The position numbers and the translations under genes are program-made. The notes beneath the pieces were generated by a model. That model was not told the origin of the DNA. It worked only from the letters and a program-made list of their open reading frames with translations, and searched no databases. Positions 34,359 to 43,553 of a DNA stretch of 64,000 bases are shown here, one piece after another (position 1 is the stretch's first letter; every line of letters begins with the position of its first letter). Source of the DNA: Lewinella sp. IMCC34183 (GTDB lineage: Bacteria > Bacteroidota > Bacteroidia > Chitinophagales > Saprospiraceae); NCBI RefSeq assembly GCF_003390915.1, contig NZ_QMEM01000014.1, forward strand, positions 1 to 64,000, written 5' to 3'.

Positions 34359-34697
34359 ATGACCCTCCGCGAAGCACAGGATACCGTCGATCGTTGGATC
34401 ACCACGGTCGGCGTCCGCTACTACGACGAATTGACCAACACCGCCATCCTGATGGAGGAGACCGGCGAGGTCGCCCGGTTGATGGCCCGCCTTTACGGTG
34501 AGCAATCCTTTAAGTCCCCGGCGGACGAGGCGGCCGCCCCCGGCCAGCTTTCCGACGAACTGGCCGACGTCCTCTTTGTCCTTATCTGTCTGGCCAACCA
34601 GACTGGCACCGATCTCACGGAAGCCCTTGCCCGTAACCTGCAGAAGAAGACCGCCCGCGATACTGACCGGCACCGCGACAACCCTAAACTCCGCTAG
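34359..34697 (+). CDS. MazG-like nucleotide pyrophosphohydrolase
   Basis: A 112-residue single-domain all-alpha NTP pyrophosphohydrolase. Metal-binding motifs of the MazG/dUTPase-2 superfamily are visible: EETGEVARL (ExxE, about residue 31) and DELADVLFVLICLAN (ExxD, about 66). Such enzymes hydrolyse non-canonical or excess NTPs to NMP and pyrophosphate. A compact size and absence of a second repeat set it apart from E. coli MazG. The 287 bp after its stop contain no gene that I can support and become AT-rich toward recA. Confidence 0.86.
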   Translation: MTLREAQDTVDRWITTVGVRYYDELTNTAILMEETGEVARLMARLYGEQSFKSPADEAAAPGQLSDELADVLFVLICLANQTGTDLTEALARNLQKKTARDTDRHRDNPKLR

Positions 34698-34983
34698 CGG
34701 GGGGTGGCTTCCGGCTGCGAACGCGATCAGGCCCGTGACCGCTGAAGCGGTTCCAGACGGCGGCCAGGTCGAGCAGATCGCAAGTTGGCCCGCATACGTC
34801 TTTCGACCCAACTTTTCAGCGGGTGGAATTGCTCTACTTACTACGGAGCGGGCCGCTGCGCATCGCTCCCCATCCGGCTTAGCAGCCAGATATATTTCAA
34901 ACAATTTACATAACCATATAATTTATATTTCCGGATATGTATCCAAAAAATGGATTTTTATTCGTTGAATTGTGTGGTTTTAC

Positions 34984-35014
34984 TTGCGGGGCACTCACAA
35001 TGTGTTTATATTTG
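34984..35014 (+). promoter_or_regulatory. recA promoter
   Basis: TTG (34984-34986), 20-bp spacer, TATATTTG (35007-35014), a perfect TAnnTTTG box. Initiation near 35021 gives a leader of about 34 nt. The stretch 34698-34980 upstream carries no gene. I do not see a recognisable LexA-type palindrome. Confidence 0.75.
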
Positions 35015-35054
35015 TAGCGTCGCAAAACAAAAGCAGTTTCAAACAAACAGGATA

Positions 35055-36131
35055 ATGGCAGATAATAGCAAAGACACCGCCGCCAAGCTCAAGGCCCTCC
35101 AGATGACGATCGATCGTCTGGACAAGGCGTACGGCAAGGGCACCATCATGCGCCTCGGCGAGAGCCAGGCCGCCAACGTAGAGGCTATCCCAACCGGATC
35201 GCTCGGTTTGGACGTAGCGCTCGGCATCGGCGGTTTCCCCAAGGGCCGCATCATCGAGATCTACGGCCCCGAATCCTCCGGTAAGACTACCCTGGCCATT
35301 CACGCCATCGCCGAATGCCAGAAGCGCGGCGGCATTGCCGCCATTGTCGATGCGGAGCACGCGTTCGACCGCTTCTACGCCCAGAGCCTCGGCGTCGATA
35401 CCGATAACCTCCTCATTTCCCAGCCCGACAACGGCGAACAGGCCCTTGAGATCGCCGAGAACCTGATCCGTTCCGGTGCCGTGGACATCCTGGTCGTCGA
35501 CTCCGTCGCCGCCCTCGTGCCCCGCGCCGAGATCGAAGGTGAGATGGGCGACAGCAAAATGGGTCTCCAGGCCCGCCTGATGTCGCAGGCCATGCGTAAG
35601 CTGACCGGTACCATCGGCAAGACCGGCTGCTGCTGCATCTTCATCAACCAGCTGCGCGAGAAGATCGGCGTGATGTTCGGTAACCCCGAGACCACCACCG
35701 GTGGTAACGCCCTGAAGTTCTACGCTTCGCTGCGTCTCGACATTCGCCGTACCGGTGCCGCCATCAAGGACAAGGAAGGCAACGTGGTCGGCAACCACGT
35801 GAAGGTGAAGGTGGCCAAGAACAAGCTGGCGCCCCCCTTCCGGATCGCCGAATTTGACATCATGTACGGTGAGGGTATCTCCAAGTCCGGCGAGATCGTC
35901 GACCTCGGCGTCGACCAGGAGATCATCCAGAAGTCCGGTGCCTGGTACGCCTACGACGACGCCAAGATCGCCCAGGGCCGCGAGGCTGCCAAGCAGTTCA
36001 TGCTAGATAACCCCGAGGTAGCCGACGAGGTGGAAGCCAAGATCAAGGCCAAGCTCATGGGCATCGAGGAAGAAGCCCGCGCCAACCGCAATGGCAGGGG
36101 CAAGAAGGCCGACGCCGAGCCCGTCGCCTAG
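35055..36131 (+). CDS. recA: Recombinase A
   Basis: A 358-residue RecA. ATG 35055 ([16 protein letters not shown]) is chosen because it follows the promoter and starts the conserved N-terminal helix; the longer frame from 34950 would read through the promoter. Walker [10 protein letters not shown] (about residue 71), [14 protein letters not shown] (Walker B, about 143), [20 protein letters not shown] (L2 region) and [14 protein letters not shown] are all intact. There is no intein. The C-terminus is acidic to basic ([18 protein letters not shown]), as usual. Function: homologous recombination and SOS signalling. A terminator follows. Confidence 0.98.
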   Translation: MADNSKDTAAKLKALQMTIDRLDKAYGKGTIMRLGESQAANVEAIPTGSLGLDVALGIGGFPKGRIIEIYGPESSGKTTLAIHAIAECQKRGGIAAIVDAEHAFDRFYAQSLGVDTDNLLISQPDNGEQALEIAENLIRSGAVDILVVDSVAALVPRAEIEGEMGDSKMGLQARLMSQAMRKLTGTIGKTGCCCIFINQLREKIGVMFGNPETTTGGNALKFYASLRLDIRRTGAAIKDKEGNVVGNHVKVKVAKNKLAPPFRIAEFDIMYGEGISKSGEIVDLGVDQEIIQKSGAWYAYDDAKIAQGREAAKQFMLDNPEVADEVEAKIKAKLMGIEEEARANRNGRGKKADAEPVA

Positions 36132-36154
36132 ACCTACCGATTACTCAGCTACAT

Positions 36155-36194
36155 AAACGCCCGTTCCGCTTTCGCGGGGCGGGCGTTTCCTTTA
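36155..36194 (+). terminator. Intrinsic terminator after recA
   Basis: AAACGCCCG (36155-36163) pairs with CGGGCGTTT (36180-36188), with an inner CCGC/GCGG pair in the loop, followed by CCTTT. Confidence 0.8.
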
Positions 36195-36214
36195 CCGGTA
36201 CCTCCCGCGTGCCG

Positions 36215-36222
36215 TACCTTTG
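36215..36222 (+). promoter_or_regulatory. glyA -7 promoter box
   Basis: TACCTTTG, a perfect TAnnTTTG match, 20 bp before ATG 36242. No strong TTG element is visible at the expected distance upstream. Confidence 0.55.
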
Positions 36223-36241
36223 CACCCACAACCCCCCGCCC

Positions 36242-37537
36242 ATGAACCGCGATACCGCCGTATTCGACCTCATCGACCAGGAACTCGAGCGCCAGCGCCA
36301 CGGCATCGAGCTGATTGCCTCCGAAAACTTCACCAGCGCCGCCGTTATGGAAGCAATGGGTAGCTGCCTGACCAATAAGTACGCCGAGGGCTACCCCGGC
36401 AAGCGGTACTACGGCGGCTGCGAGATCGTCGACCAGGTCGAGCAACTGGCCATCGATCGGCTCTGTAAGCTCTTCGGCGCCGAATATGCCAACGTACAGC
36501 CCCACTCGGGCGCCCAGGCTAACGCCGCGGTGTTCTTGGCCCTGCTGCAGCCCGGCGATGCGACCCTTGGTTTCAGCCTGGCCCACGGCGGTCACCTCAG
36601 CCACGGTCACCCGGCCAACTTCAGCGGCAAGAACTACCAGGCCAACTTCTACGGCGTAGAGGAGGAAACCGGCCGCATCGACATGGAAAAAGTCGCGGCA
36701 AAGGCACGGGAAGTACAGCCCAAACTGATCGTGTGTGGCGCCTCGGCGTACAGCCGCGACTGGGACTACGCCCGTTTCCGGGAGATCGCCGACGAAGTCG
36801 GCGCGCTGCTGCTGGCCGATATCGCCCACCCCGCCGGCCTCATTGCCGCCGGCCTACTCAACGACCCCCTCCCCCACTGCCACATCGTGACCAGCACTAC
36901 CCACAAGACCCTTCGCGGACCCCGCGGCGGCATCATCATGATGGGCAAGGACTTCGACAACCCCTGGGGACGCACCACCAAGAAGGGCAACACGATCAAG
37001 ATGAGCAGCATCCTGAACAGCGCCGTCTTCCCCGGCATGCAGGGCGGCCCCCTGGAGCACGTCATCGCCGGTAAGGCCGTGGCCTTCGGGGAGTGCCTCA
37101 GTGACGGCTGGAAGGCCTACGGCAAGCAGGTGATCGCCAACGCCCGGGCTATGGCCGACGCCCTGACCGAGCGCGGCTACCACATCATCAGCGGAGGAAC
37201 GGACAATCACAGCATGCTGATCGACCTGAGCAACAAGGACATTACCGGCCGCGATGCGGAGGTGGCCCTCGGCAAAGCCGACATCACCCTCAACAAGAAC
37301 ATGGTCCCCTTCGACAAGAAGTCCGCCATGGTCACCAGCGGTATCCGCATCGGTACCGCCGCCGTGACCACCCGGGGCTTCCGCGAGGAGGATTGCCGGC
37401 AGACCGTAGCCTGGATCGACGAGGTCATCGCCAACGCCAACGCCGGCGACGACGCGGCACTGGCGCGCATCCGTGAGGAAGTACACGCATTCATGGCCGA
37501 TTTCCCCCTCTATTCAGGGGATTTAGTGGAGGGATAG
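36242..37537 (+). CDS. glyA: Serine hydroxymethyltransferase
   Basis: A 431-residue PLP enzyme that converts serine and tetrahydrofolate to glycine and methylene-tetrahydrofolate. ATG 36242 is chosen because homology begins at [17 protein letters not shown]; the upstream extension to 36209 would include the promoter. Family blocks are [12 protein letters not shown] (about residue 22), [17 protein letters not shown] (about 43), the Schiff-base lysine in [14 protein letters not shown] (about 222) and [15 protein letters not shown] (about 265). Normal length, single gene. Confidence 0.97.
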   Translation: MNRDTAVFDLIDQELERQRHGIELIASENFTSAAVMEAMGSCLTNKYAEGYPGKRYYGGCEIVDQVEQLAIDRLCKLFGAEYANVQPHSGAQANAAVFLALLQPGDATLGFSLAHGGHLSHGHPANFSGKNYQANFYGVEEETGRIDMEKVAAKAREVQPKLIVCGASAYSRDWDYARFREIADEVGALLLADIAHPAGLIAAGLLNDPLPHCHIVTSTTHKTLRGPRGGIIMMGKDFDNPWGRTTKKGNTIKMSSILNSAVFPGMQGGPLEHVIAGKAVAFGECLSDGWKAYGKQVIANARAMADALTERGYHIISGGTDNHSMLIDLSNKDITGRDAEVALGKADITLNKNMVPFDKKSAMVTSGIRIGTAAVTTRGFREEDCRQTVAWIDEVIANANAGDDAALARIREEVHAFMADFPLYSGDLVEG

Positions 37538-37700
37538 GGCCACGCGGGGGGATACGGACGAAGAGTAGTCTGCCATTTAAAGATTTACGGAATATTTAGG
37601 GGCAGGGCCGCATGGTAAGTGTATATTAATGGCGTTATATATCAGTGGCCCCGGCCACTTGTTTCGGCGTCAATAATCCCAGCTTACTATCCTCCGGTCC

Positions 37701-40691
37701 ATGAAATCCCTTTTGTTTCCGTTTATCTGCCTGTTCTTACTCCTTTCTCCCTCGGTTTCCGCCCAGCAGGTCTACCGTCCCGACCTGTCCCAGCTGAGTC
37801 CCGGCGAGCAGCGATGGGTGGATTCGGTATATCAATCGATGTCGGAGGACGAGCGGCTGGGCCAGCTCTTCATGGTCCGGGCGCACAGCGACCTCGGGGC
37901 TGACCACATCGCCAGCGTCAAGCAGCAGATCGCTGATTACCACGTCGGGGGGCTGTGCTTCTTCCAGGGCACCCCCGAAAAGCAACTCGAGCTTACCAAT
38001 CAGTACCAGGCCCTGAGCAAGCTGCCCCTCATGGTCAGCATGGATGCCGAGTGGGGCCTGGGCATGCGCCTCCCGGACCAGACCATCTCCTACCCCAAAC
38101 AGCTGGCGCTCGGAGCAATTCGCAACAACCAGCTCCTCTACGACATGGGTACGGAGATCGCCCGCCAGTTGCGGCGCATCGGGGTGAACGTCTCCTTCAG
38201 TCCCGTGCTCGACGTCAATAACAATCCGGACAACCCCGTCATTGCCACCCGCTCCTTCGGGGAAGACCGCTACAACGTTACCGCAAAGGGCTACATGTAC
38301 ATGAAGGGCCTGCAGGACCACGGCATCCTGGCCAGCGCCAAGCACTTCCCGGGCCACGGGGATACCGACGTCGACAGCCACCTCGACCTGCCCGTCATCA
38401 AGCACAGCCGCGCCCGGCTCGACAGCATCGAGCTCTACCCCTTTCAGGCGCTCATCCGTTACGGTATCGGCAGCATCATGGCCGCTCACCTCCAGATCCC
38501 GGCCCTCGATCCGCGCCCTAACCGCCCCTCCTCCCTCAGCAAACCCATCGTGACGGACCTGCTGCGGCGCGACCTGGGCTTCACCGGGCTGATCTTTACC
38601 GACGGCCTCGAAATGAAGGGCGTGACCAAGCACTACGGTCACGGCGAAGTCGAGGCGGAAGCCATCGCCGCCGGCTCCGACATCCTGCTGCTTCCCGAAG
38701 ACATTGCCGCCTCCTTCACGGCCATCAAACGCTATATGGTGGAGGGGAAGATCCGGCCCGCAGACGTCGAGACCAAAGTCCGCCGCGTCCTCCTCTCCAA
38801 GTACCGGCTCGGTCTGACGCAGCCCTCTTTCCCGTCCGTCGAAGGAGTGCGCGCCGACCTCAACTCCCCCGCCGCCAAAAACCTGAAGCAGGAGCTCTAC
38901 GAGGCCTCCATGACTCTGGTGCGTGACGCCCAGCGGCTCGTTCCCGTCCAGACGCCCATCAGCGGTAAGATCGTATCCCTCCGTATCGGGGCCTCTCAGC
39001 CCACCGTTTTCACCCAGCGGCTCGACGACTACGGCAACCTGACCCACCTCACCACCTCCGCCACCCCGACCGCCGCCGAGCAGCAGCAACTGATGGCACG
39101 TATCGACGCGGGCGACGTAGTGATCGTGAGCCTCTACAGCGACGGAAGCCGCTTCATCGAGAAGGTGCCGATCTCCCGCGAAACACTCCGGTTGCTCCGG
39201 GCGATCGACGAGCGGGGCAAGCTTATCCTGACCGTATTCGGTAACCCGTACAGCCTCAAAGCCCTCGACGACTTCGGTACCATCCTCGAAGCGTACAGCC
39301 GCGACGAGGTGGCTCAGGACGCAGCTGCCCAGGCACTCTTCGGAGCCAACCGCATCACGGGACGCCTGCCCGTCACGGCCAGCACCAAGACCCCCTACAA
39401 CGCCGGCCTCGAAACCACCGCCAACTACCGCATGGGCTACGCACCCCCCGAGAGCGTGGGCATCGATGGCGAGCTTCTCGCCAAGCGGGTGGACGACATC
39501 GCCAACGAGGCTATCCGGCAGCATGCCACGCCCGGAATGGTCGTACTGGTCGCCCGCCACGGCAAGGTGGTATTCGAAAAGGCCTACGGTAGCCACACCT
39601 ACTCCAACAAGACGCCGGTCACGACCAATGCCGTCTACGACCTGGCCTCCGTCACCAAGGTGGCCGCCACCACGCTCTGCGTGATGAAGCTGGTAGAGGA
39701 CGGCAAGGTCGACCTAGACAAATCCCTGGGCTACTACCTCCCCGAACTCAAGGGCACCAACAAGGCCCCCCTCAAGGTGCGCGCGGTGCTCGCACACCGG
39801 GCCGGTCTGCACAGTTGGATCCCTTTCTACCGCTATACCCTAACCCCGGGACGCCATCCCAAGCCAAGCTCACAGTACTACCGCTCCGCGCAGACCGGTG
39901 ATTTCATCGTCCCCGTAACGGACAAGCTCTACATGAACAAGGCCTGTATCGATACCGTATGGCAACGGATCTACGACAGCGAACTGACCAACGTGGGCCG
40001 CTACCGCTACAGCGACTTGGGCTTTTACCTGCTGGCCAAGTTGGTTGACCGGGTCAGCGGACTCACCGTCGACGAATTTGCCGCCCGGCACTTCTACCGG
40101 CCCATGGGGCTGGAATCCCTGACCTACAATCCGCTCCGCTCCATCTCCCGCGATCGGATCCCGCCCACCGAGGTGGACAACTACTTCCGGATGTGTACCG
40201 TGCAGGGCTACGTCCACGATATGGGGGCCGGCATGATGGGCGGCGTAAGTGGTCACGCCGGACTCTTCGGCTCGGCGCACGACGTCGCCGCGCTGTTTCA
40301 GATGCTCCTCCAGAAGGGCGCCTACGGTGGCCGCCGGTATTTCCGGCCCGAAACTATTCACGAGTTTACTACCCGCTACCCCGGTGAGGACCGTCGGGCT
40401 CTGGGCTTCGACATGAAGCAACTTGATGAAAACCAGTACCAGAACCTGGCAGAGGACGCCTCCGGGCGCACGTTCGGACACACCGGCTTCACCGGCACCG
40501 CCGTTTGGGTCGACCCCGTGGAGGATATGGTCTACGTCTTCCTTTCCAACCGCACCTTTCCGAGCGCCGAATCGAATAAGCTCAGCAAGTTGAAAACCCG
40601 CAAGCGGGTACAGGCCGCTGCCTACGAGGCCATGGAGCCGATGGGGTCCGGCAGCAGCCGGGGAGGCCCCACCGCCCAGTTGGGTCAGTAA
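37701..40691 (+). CDS. GH3 beta-N-acetylglucosaminidase fused to a beta-lactamase-family hydrolase
   Basis: A 996-residue secreted fusion with a signal peptide (FPFICLFLLLSPSVSAQQ). Residues about 35-560 are a glycoside hydrolase family 3 domain of the NagZ type, with the diagnostic KHFPGHGDTDVDSHLDLP (about residue 213) and the nucleophile Asp in IFTDGLEMKGV (about 300). Residues about 590-980 are a serine hydrolase of the beta-lactamase/PBP4b class, with SVTK (SxxK, about 650), YSDLGF (YxN-type) and HTGFTG near the end. The fusion suggests removal of GlcNAc and hydrolysis of a muropeptide or related amide in the periplasm. Such fusions are known in Bacteroidota. It converges on the M48 protease gene with 3 bp between stops. 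Confidence 0.9.
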   Translation: MKSLLFPFICLFLLLSPSVSAQQVYRPDLSQLSPGEQRWVDSVYQSMSEDERLGQLFMVRAHSDLGADHIASVKQQIADYHVGGLCFFQGTPEKQLELTNQYQALSKLPLMVSMDAEWGLGMRLPDQTISYPKQLALGAIRNNQLLYDMGTEIARQLRRIGVNVSFSPVLDVNNNPDNPVIATRSFGEDRYNVTAKGYMYMKGLQDHGILASAKHFPGHGDTDVDSHLDLPVIKHSRARLDSIELYPFQALIRYGIGSIMAAHLQIPALDPRPNRPSSLSKPIVTDLLRRDLGFTGLIFTDGLEMKGVTKHYGHGEVEAEAIAAGSDILLLPEDIAASFTAIKRYMVEGKIRPADVETKVRRVLLSKYRLGLTQPSFPSVEGVRADLNSPAAKNLKQELYEASMTLVRDAQRLVPVQTPISGKIVSLRIGASQPTVFTQRLDDYGNLTHLTTSATPTAAEQQQLMARIDAGDVVIVSLYSDGSRFIEKVPISRETLRLLRAIDERGKLILTVFGNPYSLKALDDFGTILEAYSRDEVAQDAAAQALFGANRITGRLPVTASTKTPYNAGLETTANYRMGYAPPESVGIDGELLAKRVDDIANEAIRQHATPGMVVLVARHGKVVFEKAYGSHTYSNKTPVTTNAVYDLASVTKVAATTLCVMKLVEDGKVDLDKSLGYYLPELKGTNKAPLKVRAVLAHRAGLHSWIPFYRYTLTPGRHPKPSSQYYRSAQTGDFIVPVTDKLYMNKACIDTVWQRIYDSELTNVGRYRYSDLGFYLLAKLVDRVSGLTVDEFAARHFYRPMGLESLTYNPLRSISRDRIPPTEVDNYFRMCTVQGYVHDMGAGMMGGVSGHAGLFGSAHDVAALFQMLLQKGAYGGRRYFRPETIHEFTTRYPGEDRRALGFDMKQLDENQYQNLAEDASGRTFGHTGFTGTAVWVDPVEDMVYVFLSNRTFPSAESNKLSKLKTRKRVQAAAYEAMEPMGSGSSRGGPTAQLGQ

Positions 40692-40694
40692 GTA

Positions 40695-42170
40695 CTAGCG
40701 GGCACTTCCGCCGAGACCCTTGTACATGTAGTTGGCCGGCAGCTGATCGTTCAGTTCCATACCATTGAGGACCGCGAATTCCTCCAGGCGATTTTGGGGG
40801 ATACCGGCATCCAGCAGGGCCTGTTGGAGCGTCTTCGCGCGGTTGGTCGTGTAAATTTTGAGCCGTTCGCCTTTCCGGTTGAGTTTGCTGGCGTCGGTCA
40901 ACTGCGCGAAACTGCGGATCGTAGCCTGTATGGACGGGGCGTACTGGTTGAAGTTGGCGGCGGGAGTGAGGCCGGCCAACAGGTAGATATTCCCTCCGTA
41001 GGATATAAAACTGGCCAGGGTGCCGAGATTCGAGGTCTGGCCGGTCGATTGGTCCTGCTGGGCGATCTGCCCGGCAATGGTGGTCGCGGTGAGGCCGTTG
41101 ATCGGCTGGTTGTTGCTATCGGTTACCTGTACGTTATTCTGCTGGATGAACTGCTGGGCGGCCGACTGTACGTCGTCGCCGGGGGCCAGGCGCATCTGCA
41201 TGATGGCATTCTGGTCGGGAGCGACCATCTGGACCATCGTCGGTGAGTTAATCAGCTTCCAGTTCTGGGGGATGTTGAAGTAAAACTTCAGTCCGGGGTG
41301 GTAGAAAGCGCCGTTCTCTACGTAGCCCTGGGCGGGGTCCTCTCCGTAGAGGATGCCGTCGATGCGCTGTAGCCAGCTGTTCCGGTCTACCTCGTAGGAA
41401 GAGCGGGTGCCGGCGGCCTGGGCCTGGGTGGCCAGTTTTTCAACGCGGGCCTCGCGGTTGAGGGGGTCGGGGTGGGTGCTCAGGAAGGTGGGGGCGCGGT
41501 TCTCGGCACCACCGCTCAGGCGGTTGAGGGTACTGAAGAAGCCGGCCATCTCGTGGGCATCGTAGCCGATGGCGGTGGAGTACTTCACGCCCAGCTCGTC
41601 CGACTGGCTCTCCGCGTCGCGGCCGAACTTCAGGAAGAGCAATTGCATACCCTGCATCAGCGCCTCACCCTGGCTGGCCAGCTCGGGCGAAAGCACCATA
41701 CCGCCGATCAGGCCGATCTGGGCCACCTGCTGCTTGCTCTGCTGGGCTACCGTGTGGCGGGCGGTGACGTGCCCGATCTCGTGGCCGAGTACGCCGGCAA
41801 ACTGGGCCTCGTTGTTGAAGTGGGCCATGATGCCCCGGGTGAAGTACACGAAGCCACCCGGTACGGCAAAGGCGTTGACCACCTCGGAATCGACCAGGCG
41901 AAAGGTCCAGGGCAGGTTAGGCCGCTCGGAGATCGCGGCCATGGCCTTTCCCTTTTCGCTGAGGAAATTCTGCAGCGGGGCGTCTTCGTAGATGCCGAAC
42001 TCCGCCACGACCTGCGGATCGTACTGCTGTCCCATCTGGATCTCGCTTTCCTCGGAGATCAGCGAAAGTTGCTTCTTGCCGGTCACCGGATTGGTGGCGC
42101 AGCTGGGCAGCGCGATGCTCAGGGAAAGGACAAGCAGGGCGGAGAGCAAGCGAGAAAAAAGGACGGACAT
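40695..42170 (-). CDS. M48-family metalloprotease lipoprotein
   Basis: A 491-residue lipoprotein (lipobox LPSC, Cys24) of the M48/BepA-YfgC class. The zinc site HEIGH is at residues 130-134, with AVPGGFVYFTRGIM before it and a downstream ESQSDELGVKYSTAIGYD that supplies the third ligand. The C-terminal 220 residues are an additional domain without named homology, ending in a region reminiscent of a LysM/TPR-type tail (AKTLQQALLDAGIPQNRLEE). M48 lipoproteins act in envelope protein quality control. Isolated on the minus strand between two cell-wall genes. Confidence 0.9.
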   Translation of the reverse strand: MSVLFSRLLSALLVLSLSIALPSCATNPVTGKKQLSLISEESEIQMGQQYDPQVVAEFGIYEDAPLQNFLSEKGKAMAAISERPNLPWTFRLVDSEVVNAFAVPGGFVYFTRGIMAHFNNEAQFAGVLGHEIGHVTARHTVAQQSKQQVAQIGLIGGMVLSPELASQGEALMQGMQLLFLKFGRDAESQSDELGVKYSTAIGYDAHEMAGFFSTLNRLSGGAENRAPTFLSTHPDPLNREARVEKLATQAQAAGTRSSYEVDRNSWLQRIDGILYGEDPAQGYVENGAFYHPGLKFYFNIPQNWKLINSPTMVQMVAPDQNAIMQMRLAPGDDVQSAAQQFIQQNNVQVTDSNNQPINGLTATTIAGQIAQQDQSTGQTSNLGTLASFISYGGNIYLLAGLTPAANFNQYAPSIQATIRSFAQLTDASKLNRKGERLKIYTTNRAKTLQQALLDAGIPQNRLEEFAVLNGMELNDQLPANYMYKGLGGSAR

Positions 42171-42236
42171 ATCTTGTTGGCTGATGGTTTACCCTGCTAG
42201 AAGTCCGGCCCCACCCGATAAGTTTGTTTTCAAACG

Positions 42237-43295
42237 TTAACCCCGCACCTGCGCGCCGCCGCCCTCCGCCTTCAGTCGCGCGCCGGTCCCCGGGCGGTCT
42301 GGATAGATGGCGTGGCCGGTCGCCGGATCGAAAATGACACCCGTAGCGGGGTCTTCTGCGAGCAACATCGCCCCGTCCATGTCGGCATAATCGAGTTCCG
42401 GAAGCAGCTGGGCGATCCCGCTGATCCCCACGCTGCTTTCGGTCATGCAGCCGGCCATCACCTGCAGTCCACGTTCGCGGGCCCGCACGATCATCCGCCG
42501 GGCGGGGATGAGGCCGCCGCACTTGACCACCTTGATGTTGATCCCGGAAAAGATGTCCGCGCAGCGGTCCACGTCGGCCTCCGTCTGGCAGCTCTCGTCG
42601 GCCAGCACGGGCAGTACGCTATGGCGATGCACTTCGGCCTGCCCCTCCGTATCGCCGGCCGGCAGGGGCTGCTCGATGAATACGACACCAAGTTCCTGCA
42701 GCGGTCCGGAGAAATCGATCGCCTGCTTCACCGTCCAGCCAGTATTGGCGTCGACGTAGAAGGGCGCCTTGGTATGCTCCCGCAGCGCACGGATGATCGA
42801 CAGGTCGTCGTCGCCGCCGCCCAGCTTGATCTTGTACACCGGCCACGGAAAGGCGCGCAGCTTGCGCACCATCTCCTCCACCGGTGCCAGCCCGATGGTG
42901 TAGCAGGTCGGTACGCGTACCTGGTCCACGTCCCAGAGCTCCCCTACCCGTTTGCCCTCCAGCTTGCCCCACAGGTCGTGGAGGGCCACGTCGAGGGCAC
43001 ACCGCAGGAAGGGGTTGAAGTCGGCGGGTACCGTAGCGCGCAGGATCGCCTCGACGCCTTCGTCGCGCAGCTGCTCCACGAAGATGGGCGCGAACGCGGG
43101 TGCCAGGTGTTGCAGTTCCGCAGTGCAGGCCAGGGTATCGAGCCCGTAGTAGCTGGTCATGGCCGTCTCCCCCAGCCCGTAGTAGTCCCCTTCGGCCAGT
43201 TCCACGATTAGCGTCGGCTGTTCGGTACGGCTGCCGTGGGCGATGCGGAAGGGATCGCGGAGGGGCAGGGAGTAGGGGTGGACGCGGAGTAGCAT
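42237..43295 (-). CDS. Dipeptide epimerase, enolase superfamily
   Basis: A 352-residue enolase-superfamily enzyme of the L-Ala-D/L-Glu epimerase type. Catalytic lysine pair in YKIKLGG (about residue 167), metal-binding Asp in DANTGW (about 193), Glu in EQPLPA (about 220) and Asp in LADESC (about 245), then IKVVKCGG with the second lysine. A C-terminal MTESSVGIS matches the substrate-binding loop of the family. The likely role is murein peptide recycling, which fits the nearby NagZ-type fusion. The ATG (43295) is separated by only one base from an 8-bp tandem array. Confidence 0.85.
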   Translation of the reverse strand: MLLRVHPYSLPLRDPFRIAHGSRTEQPTLIVELAEGDYYGLGETAMTSYYGLDTLACTAELQHLAPAFAPIFVEQLRDEGVEAILRATVPADFNPFLRCALDVALHDLWGKLEGKRVGELWDVDQVRVPTCYTIGLAPVEEMVRKLRAFPWPVYKIKLGGGDDDLSIIRALREHTKAPFYVDANTGWTVKQAIDFSGPLQELGVVFIEQPLPAGDTEGQAEVHRHSVLPVLADESCQTEADVDRCADIFSGINIKVVKCGGLIPARRMIVRARERGLQVMAGCMTESSVGISGIAQLLPELDYADMDGAMLLAEDPATGVIFDPATGHAIYPDRPGTGARLKAEGGGAQVRG

Positions 43296-43296
43296 G

Positions 43297-43406
43297 GGTA
43301 GTTCGGTAGTTCGGTAGTTCGGTAGTTCGGTAGTTCGGTAGTTCGGTAGTTCGGTAGTTCGGTAGTTCGGTAGTTCGGTAGTTCGGTAGTTCGGTAGTTC
43401 GGTAGT
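43297..43406. repeat. 8-bp tandem repeat (GGTAGTTC), about 14 copies, next to the epimerase start codon
   Basis: An uninterrupted perfect array of GGTAGTTC, 110 bp, ending two bases before the epimerase ATG on the minus strand. A period of 8 is not divisible by three, so copy-number change would shift spacing upstream of the gene. The remainder of the gap to 43476 is plain AT-richer DNA with no gene. Confidence 0.97.
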
Positions 43407-43476
43407 GGAGGTTGCCAGTTATAATAGGGTTCAGTGCAATTACAGACATTTTGACCACGCAATCACCAATATTGGT

Positions 43477-43553
43477 AACTACCGAACTTAAGTGACCGCT
43501 GGAAGCGCGACTACCAAACTACCGAACTTAAGCGACCGCGGGAAGCGCGACTA
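43477..43553. repeat. 40-bp direct repeat, two copies, overlapping the der stop
   Basis: Two copies of a 40-bp unit opening AACTACCGAACTTAAG and containing GACCGC-GGAAGCGCGACTAC start at 43477 and 43517. The second ends in the der stop codon (minus-strand TAG at 43553-43551). Confidence 0.9.

Noticed and set aside
37737..39596. 619-codon minus-strand frame opposite the GH3 fusion
   Set aside because: Composition is typical of a shadow frame (V/G/H-rich), and the plus-strand gene is a well-supported enzyme.
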